A stretch of DNA of 10,813 bases from QHWK01 sp035315685 (GTDB lineage: Bacteria; Acidobacteriota; Vicinamibacteria; Vicinamibacterales; CAVVIG01), in the NCBI GenBank assembly GCA_035315685.1, contig DATFXR010000090.1, positions 1 to 10,813 of the forward strand. The letters are read 5' to 3'. The translations under genes were made by a program, and so were the position numbers. The notes beneath the pieces were generated by a model. The model was not told the origin of the DNA. It ran no database searches and saw nothing but the letters and a program-made list of their open reading frames with translations. Of the stretch, positions 6,507-10,813 are shown piece by piece. Within the stretch, counting starts at the first letter, position 1. Every line of letters begins with the position of its first letter.

Positions 6507-8267
6507 ATGAGAACGAACACGATTGCAATGCCGCTCCTCGTCGCTGCGGCGCTGTCCATCGCCCTGTCGCTGAGCGTCCGTCCGATTGCCGCGACGCCGT
6601 GCACCAACCTGATCGGCACACCACTGGTCAACGGCACGGTGACATCTGCCGTCAACGTCACGGCGCCGTTCACGACCACCGCGAGCAGCGGGCCGGCGAC
6701 GATTACCGTCTCTGTCCCGTTTGCCTTCTGCATGGTGACGGCGAGGCTGACACCGACCGCCGATTCGAGCATCACCATGGAGCTGTGGATGCCGGAGGCC
6801 GCGCACTGGAACCGGAAGTTCCTCGGCGTCGGCAACGGCGCGCTCACCGGCGCGATCTGGCACACGTCGATGGTGCGGCCCGTGCAGAGTGGCTACGCGG
6901 TGGCGAACTCGGATCTCGGCCACACGGTCAGCACCGCCAACTGGGCGCTCGGACATCCTGAGAAGGTGCTCGACTATGCCAGCCGCGGCGATCACGTCAC
7001 TGCGGTCGCGAGCAAGGCGCTGGTCGACGCGTTCTACGGCACCGGCCCTCGCCTCTCGTACTTCCACGGCTGTTCGAACGGCGGGCACCAGGCGCTGATG
7101 GAGGCACAGCGGTTTCCGGACGACTACGACGCGATCATCGCCGGCGCGCCCTGGAATCAATGGACGCACCAGAACGTCGAATTCATCTCGCGGCAGATCG
7201 CGCTCGAGAGCCTCAATCCCGCCAAGCGCGCGATGATCACCGCTGCCGTCGTCGCGCAGTGCGGTGGCCGCGACGGCGGCCTGCTGCCGGACGGCTATCT
7301 GAACGAGCCACAGGCGTGCCGCTTCAAGCCTGCGTCGCTCTTGTGCGCCGGCGCGGACGCGCCGACCTGCCTCACGGCGCCGGAAGTTGCCGCCGTCGAG
7401 AAGATCTACGAGGGCCCCAGCGACCCGATCACCGGGCTGAGCTGGTTTCCGGGTTTCGAGCGCGGCAGCGAGTTCGGGTGGGTCGGTTTCGGCGCCTTCT
7501 CGAACAATCTGTTCCAGAACATGGTGGTCGAGAATCCGTCGTTCGACTACCACACTTTCAACTTCAGCAGCGACGTCGCCTTCCTCGACGCGAAGCTCAC
7601 CGGCATCATCGACTCGATCAATCCCGATCTCGGCCCGTTCAAGTCGCGCGGCGGCAAACTGCTGATGTGGCACGGCTGGACCGACACCACGCTCGAGCCG
7701 CGCAGCTCGTTGAACTACTACAACAGCGTCGTGGCAGTGACCGGCGGCCACCTGAGCCTCACGCCGCGCCGCAATCAAGGCGATGAAGACGAAGATGACC
7801 AGGGCGATCAGGACGACAACCGGCGCCGCAATCTCGACGACACGCAGGATTTCTTCCGGCTGTTCCTGGCGCCGGGGGTCAATCACTGTGGCGGCGGTGC
7901 CGGCCCCAACTCGAGCTTCGCGTACACGCTCGCGAATGCCGTCGGATCGCTCGATGCCGACCATGACATCCTGGCGGCGCTCGATCGGTGGGTGGAGCAC
8001 GGCATCGCGCCCAGACAACTGATCGCGTCGCACTTCACCAACGGCGTCGCCGACAAAACGCGTCCCGTGTGCGCGTATCCGCGAATCGCGCGCTTCAGCG
8101 GCCGCGGCGATCCCAACCTGCCGGGAAGCTGGGCGTGCGTCAACGACTGGGACCGCTTCAACAGCGACTACGCACAGGAGCTTCGGAACATCCGATCCGA
8201 CATTCGGACCGGCAACCTGGACAACCTGCCCAATGGCGGGTTCGTGAAATCACGTCGCGATCGCTGA
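6507..8267 (+). CDS. Tannase/feruloyl esterase family protein, secreted
   Basis: This 586-residue esterase has a Sec signal peptide (1 to about 29, ending PIAA) and the complete tannase-family catalytic set. The nucleophile is S190 in GCSNGGHQAL, with C189 next to it; the acid is D393 in HGWTDTT; the base is H460 in GVNHCGG, with C461 next to it. This is the family's CS-D-HC arrangement, in which the two Cys form a disulfide that brings Ser and His together. Members hydrolyse gallate or ferulate esters of plant phenolics, or similar aromatic esters; the substrate here cannot be decided. Between Asp and His lies a very acidic, then basic insert (about 423-445, GDEDEDDQGDQDD then RRR) that looks like a surface loop. 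GGAGGGG at 6495-6501 sets the start. A cytochrome c gene follows after 37 bp on the same strand and is probably cotranscribed. Confidence 0.93.
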   Translation: MRTNTIAMPLLVAAALSIALSLSVRPIAATPCTNLIGTPLVNGTVTSAVNVTAPFTTTASSGPATITVSVPFAFCMVTARLTPTADSSITMELWMPEAAHWNRKFLGVGNGALTGAIWHTSMVRPVQSGYAVANSDLGHTVSTANWALGHPEKVLDYASRGDHVTAVASKALVDAFYGTGPRLSYFHGCSNGGHQALMEAQRFPDDYDAIIAGAPWNQWTHQNVEFISRQIALESLNPAKRAMITAAVVAQCGGRDGGLLPDGYLNEPQACRFKPASLLCAGADAPTCLTAPEVAAVEKIYEGPSDPITGLSWFPGFERGSEFGWVGFGAFSNNLFQNMVVENPSFDYHTFNFSSDVAFLDAKLTGIIDSINPDLGPFKSRGGKLLMWHGWTDTTLEPRSSLNYYNSVVAVTGGHLSLTPRRNQGDEDEDDQGDQDDNRRRNLDDTQDFFRLFLAPGVNHCGGGAGPNSSFAYTLANAVGSLDADHDILAALDRWVEHGIAPRQLIASHFTNGVADKTRPVCAYPRIARFSGRGDPNLPGSWACVNDWDRFNSDYAQELRNIRSDIRTGNLDNLPNGGFVKSRRDR

Positions 8268-8304
8268 ACCAACGGCATCATGGTGAGCCGTCGCGGAGGG
8301 CATG

Positions 8305-8805
8305 ATGCGTGACAGAACGTGGCCGCTGTCAGTGTTGGGTGTGGCGGTCGTGATCGCCGCGGCGTGCGCGCCGACACGGCAATCGGACAGTGGCGCCTCT
8401 GCGGCAGACGAACGGTTCGTACCGGGCCTGGGTGAGCTGATGAGTCTGCAGCAGATGCGCCACGTCAAATTGTGGCTTGCCGGCGAGGCCGCCAACTGGG
8501 AGCTGGCCGGCTACGAGGTTGACGAGCTCGGCGAGGGCTTCGACGACATCGTCAAGTTCCATCCCACACACAAGGACTCGCCCGTTGCGCCAAAGGATGC
8601 GATTCCTCGAATGGTCACGCAGCCGCTCGCTGACGTCCGCGCAGCCGTCAGCCGCAGAGATGCAGCGGCGTTCGCTCGCGCGTACGATGCGCTCACGGCC
8701 GCCTGCAACAACTGCCACCAGGCGACGAACTTCGGGTTCAATCGCGTCACGAAGCCGGAGTCGAATCCGTACCCCAACCAGGTGTTCGCGCCGCCGAGTC
8801 AATAG
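8305..8805 (+). CDS. Single-haem c-type cytochrome, probably class II-like, possibly membrane-anchored
   Basis: The 166-residue protein begins with a short hydrophobic segment ending at C21 (VVIAAAC), which could be a lipoprotein site, though Ala rather than Leu is at -3. One CNNCH haem-binding motif lies at 134-138, near the C-terminus, after about 90 mostly helical residues. That placement suits class II cytochromes (four-helix cytochrome c'/c556 type) better than class I. M46 or M51 in the first helix (ELMSLQQMRH) could be the second axial ligand. A 28-residue tail with aromatic and proline residues follows the haem site, longer than in classical cytochrome c'. The ATG at 8305 is preferred to that at 8302 because GGAGGG (8295-8300) is 4 nt away instead of 1. 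It probably carries electrons outside the cytoplasm; the redox partner is unknown, and the tannase upstream is not itself a redox enzyme. Confidence 0.85.
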   Translation: MRDRTWPLSVLGVAVVIAAACAPTRQSDSGASAADERFVPGLGELMSLQQMRHVKLWLAGEAANWELAGYEVDELGEGFDDIVKFHPTHKDSPVAPKDAIPRMVTQPLADVRAAVSRRDAAAFARAYDALTAACNNCHQATNFGFNRVTKPESNPYPNQVFAPPSQ

Positions 8806-8821
8806 CGAGGTGCACGCGAAA

Positions 8822-8834
8822 GACCAGGCTGGTC
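8822..8834. other. Short inverted repeat between convergent cytochrome and RidA genes
   Basis: GACCAG, one base, CTGGTC forms a perfect 13-bp palindrome in the 46-bp gap between two convergent stop codons. It is short and has no T-run, so a role as shared terminator is only possible. Confidence 0.25.
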
Positions 8835-8851
8835 AGCAAGACGAAGTTCGA

Positions 8852-9319
8852 CTACGGCTTGACTGCGAGCATCTGCAGCTCGACGCGCGCGCCATCGTTC
8901 AGCGCAGCCACCTGCACGGTGGCGCGCGCCGGCGGATCGGTTGGAAACGATTCACGGTACACGGCGTTGAATTTCGCAAAATCGTCGAAGCTGGCGATGT
9001 ACGCCGTCACCGACGCCACGTGGCTGAAATCCATTCCGGCCGCCCTGAGCACTTCACGAATATTCGCGAGCGCCTGGCGTGTTTCCCGCTCGATACCACC
9101 GCCGACCAGCCGGCTCGTCACCGGATCGCGTCCGAGATGACCCGAGATGTAGAGCGTGTTCCCCACGAGAATCCCCGGGCTGAACGGCAGACCGGTGTTC
9201 GGACTCTTCTCGGGACGGATCACTCTGCGGCTGCCCTGCGCCTGCGCCGCGTCGCCGTGCAGGTCGACCGTTACCATGCCGAGCAGGAACGCGGCAACTG
9301 CGATGGATGCGGTTCTCAT
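8852..9319 (-). CDS. RidA-family (YjgF/YER057c/UK114) protein with signal peptide
   Basis: This 155-residue protein consists of an export signal (1 to about 27, ending DAAQA) and one complete RidA domain. The domain shows ILVGNTLYISGHLGRDP (50-66) and the active-site pair: R132 in PPARATVQV and E147 in ARVELQM, 15 residues apart exactly as R105 and E120 of E. coli RidA. That Arg holds the carboxylate of the 2-aminoacrylate/imine substrate in RidA deaminases, so imine hydrolysis is plausible; the Cys of E. coli RidA (C107) is Thr here. RidA proteins are normally cytosolic, so export is odd and the substrate may differ. The ATG at 9319 is preferred, with GAGAGG (9326-9331) 6 nt away; the open frame extends to 10102 only as antisense to the propeller gene. 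It is divergent from that gene by 87 bp. Confidence 0.9.
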   Translation of the reverse strand: MRTASIAVAAFLLGMVTVDLHGDAAQAQGSRRVIRPEKSPNTGLPFSPGILVGNTLYISGHLGRDPVTSRLVGGGIERETRQALANIREVLRAAGMDFSHVASVTAYIASFDDFAKFNAVYRESFPTDPPARATVQVAALNDGARVELQMLAVKP

Positions 9320-9366
9320 GTGACGCCTCTCGTTGGAATTCCGGCAATTCGGTGCGTAGCGCTGCG

Positions 9367-9375
9367 ATCTATACT
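9367..9375. promoter_or_regulatory. AT-rich candidate -10 region in the RidA/propeller divergent gap
   Basis: TATACT (9370-9375) on the plus strand is one base from the -10 consensus and 31 bp before the propeller ATG. The overlapping minus-strand TATAGAT (9373-9367) could serve RidA. No good -35 box is seen at standard spacing for either direction. An inverted GAATT/AATTC pair (9336-9350) lies between this site and the RidA start. Confidence 0.3.
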
Positions 9376-9406
9376 CCAGCGTTGACGCGTCCGGAAGGAG
9401 AAGCGT

Positions 9407-10174
9407 ATGGCGAGAAAAGGTGATGTATCGCGTCGCGCGTTTCTCACAGGTCTTGCCGCGCTGGCCGCTGCGCGCGCGGCGGCGGCGGATCTGCCGCGCA
9501 TCGCGAAGCGAGTCGAGAAGCTGTACAAGATCAAGGGCTCGACGCAGCCGAACGACCTGCAGTTCGTCAGCGACGGCCTCTGGGTGCTCGACCAGGTCGA
9601 TCCCAACAAGGCGTTCAAGGTCCGGCCCGACGACGGCTCGGTGATCCGCGGGCTGCAGACCGAGTCCATTCATGGCAGCGGCATCACTTACGGACACGAC
9701 GCGCTCTGGATTACCTCGACGAAGATGCGTGATCCGGCGGCGGCACCGCGCACCTTGAAGGTCGACCCGACGAGTGGCAAGACATTGAAGTCGTGGGTCA
9801 CGCCGGGATCCGGGCCGTACGGACGCGTCACCACGCCATCGGGCGGCCACGGCGTGAAGTGGGTGGACGACAACTACTGGATGGCCGTCCCGGCGTCCGG
9901 GAAGCTCTTTCTGATGGAGCCGGAGAGCGGCGAGATCGTCCGATCGATTCCGGCGCCTGGTGTGCGGACGCACGGGCTCGCGTGGGATCGCGGGTTCCTC
10001 TGGTGTGTCGAATCCGACGGGCGGATCATCTACAAGCTCGATCCGAAGGACGGCGCGCCGGTGGCCGCCGTCCACCTGACGAGAGACGATCCGGAGCCGC
10101 ACGGACTCGACATACGCGACGGCGTGCTGTGGTATTGCGACGCGGCGAGCGGCTGGATGTGCCGGCTCGTGTGA
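9407..10174 (+). CDS. Tat-exported beta-propeller protein (glutamine cyclotransferase/YncE-like fold)
   Basis: The 255-residue protein starts with a twin-arginine signal (R9-R10 in SRRAFLTG, Ala-rich to about residue 27). The remainder is built from about five repeats of 40-45 residues, each with a GL/LW pattern followed by a DP-x-SG turn: DGLWVLDQVDP (56-66), DALWITS (98-104), GVKWVDDNYWMAV (149-161), HGLAWDRGFLWCV (189-201) and HGLDIRDGVLWYC (232-244). His-Gly begins the later blades. Five short blades match the glutamine cyclotransferase-like and YVTN/SMP-30-like propellers. I cannot identify catalytic residues, so a binding or sensing role is equally possible. AAGGAG (9395-9400) lies 6 nt before the ATG. 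The next gene begins about 100 bp downstream on the same strand. Confidence 0.8.
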   Translation: MARKGDVSRRAFLTGLAALAAARAAAADLPRIAKRVEKLYKIKGSTQPNDLQFVSDGLWVLDQVDPNKAFKVRPDDGSVIRGLQTESIHGSGITYGHDALWITSTKMRDPAAAPRTLKVDPTSGKTLKSWVTPGSGPYGRVTTPSGGHGVKWVDDNYWMAVPASGKLFLMEPESGEIVRSIPAPGVRTHGLAWDRGFLWCVESDGRIIYKLDPKDGAPVAAVHLTRDDPEPHGLDIRDGVLWYCDAASGWMCRLV

Positions 10175-10177
10175 TCG

Positions 10178-10191
10178 ACTGAACGGTCAGT
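10178..10191. other. 14-bp near-palindrome after the propeller gene
   Basis: ACTGAACGGTCAGT has matching 5-bp arms (ACTGA/TCAGT) and only one mismatched pair. It lies 3 bp past the propeller stop codon. It resembles operators bound by TetR-type dimers but could also be a weak terminator hairpin. No regulator gene is present in the window. Confidence 0.25.
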
Positions 10192-10281
10192 ATCGCGGCA
10201 GCGCCATCGCTGTCGTTCGGCGGGTTCATAAGCGGCACGACGAGCGCGGTCGTCTTTCCAGACAGCGAGGGAGGCGTGACT

Positions 10282-10813
10282 GTGACTCCGCGGCGAACGG
10301 CTTATGCGGCCACGATCACTCGCCGAGATTTTCTGGCGGCAACGTCTGCGTCTCTCGTCACCGCCTCAATCGGATCGCACCAGCCGGCAACACCGGAGCG
10401 TCCGTGGTACGCGACGATGCGGCGGTGCGGACAACTGAATCTGAACGAGCGCGATCCGCTGACGCTCGACGTGTCGAGCTGGCTCGATTACTGGGCATCG
10501 CTCGAGCTCGACGCACTGCTTCTCAACGGCGGTGGCATCGTCGCGTTTTACCCCACCGCGGTGCCGTACCACCATCGGAGCAAGTCCCTCACGCCCGAGC
10601 AGACGCTGGAGCTCACCTATCGGCTGCACCAGTACGGCGGCGAGCAATCGCTCGATCGAATTCCGCACGAAAGGACTGTCGGCCGACTACGTGCGCCGCG
10701 AGACGCGTCGCGCTGTCGCCGGCGTGTCGTCGAAGGTGAAGATCTGGCCGGGAATCGACATCGACATCCCGACAGGTCCGAACGAGAAGAAGACCGCGCC
10801 TGATGATGTGTAC
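10282..10813 (+). pseudogene. Tat-signal glycosyl-hydrolase-like protein (GHL6-type), frameshifted and cut by window edge
   Basis: A GTG at 10282, 7 nt after GAGGGAGG (10267-10274), opens a frame with a Tat signal (R14-R15 in ITRRDFLAATS); the GTG at 10276 is too near that site. Residues about 41-101, including RRCGQLNLNERDP, LNGGGIVAFYPT and HHRSK, resemble the start of hypothetical glycosyl hydrolase 6-type (TIM-barrel) proteins. After about residue 125 this frame turns into Arg-rich sequence and stops at 10803. From 10658 the +1 frame reads EFRTKGLSADYVRRE, then KVKIWPGIDIDIPTG, and stays open for 52 codons to the window edge, so the gene crosses a frameshift between about 10640 and 10658. 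The jump from HHRSK to this later part also seems shorter than in relatives, suggesting an internal deletion. It may be a decayed gene or, for the frameshift alone, a sequencing error. Function is inferred from resemblance. Confidence 0.65.

Noticed and set aside
6222..8033. Very long (603-codon) minus-strand open frame
   Set aside because: It is antisense to the tannase gene, which has a complete catalytic set, and runs into the start of the hydrolase-like gene. Long antisense frames arise easily in GC-rich codon usage.
9320..10102. N-terminal extension of the RidA frame by about 260 codons
   Set aside because: The extension is antisense to the propeller gene, while a normal signal peptide and ribosome binding site support the start at 9319.

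Overview
The window is GC-rich, densely coding bacterial DNA with ten genes, two of them incomplete. Nearly all products carry Sec, Tat or lipoprotein-type export signals. The gene content (an adjacent DUF1501/DUF1800 pair, a DUF1080 protein, a tannase-family esterase, Tat-exported propeller and glycosyl-hydrolase-like proteins) and the dispersed intergenic repeats resemble soil Acidobacteriota, perhaps the Vicinamibacteria. That assignment is an inference from gene families; no rRNA or tRNA gene is present to confirm it.

Layout, left to right. At 1-612 (minus) is the N-terminal part of an S1/P1-type zinc nuclease, cut by the window edge. It diverges from a two-gene operon (824-3850, plus) encoding a Tat-exported DUF1501 protein and a DUF1800 protein. 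The operon converges on a DUF1080 gene (3996-4709, minus), and the 145-bp gap holds a cluster of REP-like palindromes. Upstream of DUF1080 on the same strand is an unusual TIM-barrel, glycoside-hydrolase-like gene (4843-6246, minus); a 7-bp tandem repeat array lies between them. This gene diverges from a tannase/feruloyl-esterase-family gene (6507-8267, plus), which has a recognisable promoter and is followed after 37 bp by a c-type cytochrome with one CNNCH haem site (8305-8805). The cytochrome converges on a RidA-family gene with a signal peptide (8852-9319, minus). That gene diverges from a Tat-exported beta-propeller gene (9407-10174, plus). Last is a Tat-signal glycosyl-hydrolase-like gene (10282 to the edge) whose reading frame is broken by a frameshift near 10640-10658.

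The genes look like an exported catabolic set: extracellular ester and glycan breakdown (tannase, DUF1080, hydrolase-like proteins), nucleic-acid scavenging (S1/P1 nuclease) and a periplasmic or membrane-anchored redox carrier. Apart from DUF1501/DUF1800 and perhaps tannase/cytochrome, the sequence does not show that they work together. I found no CRISPR array, insertion sequence, tRNA or convincing new multi-gene system. The observations most worth following are the glycoside-hydrolase-like protein with two NEP motifs, the exported RidA protein, the broken hydrolase gene and the two intergenic repeat families.
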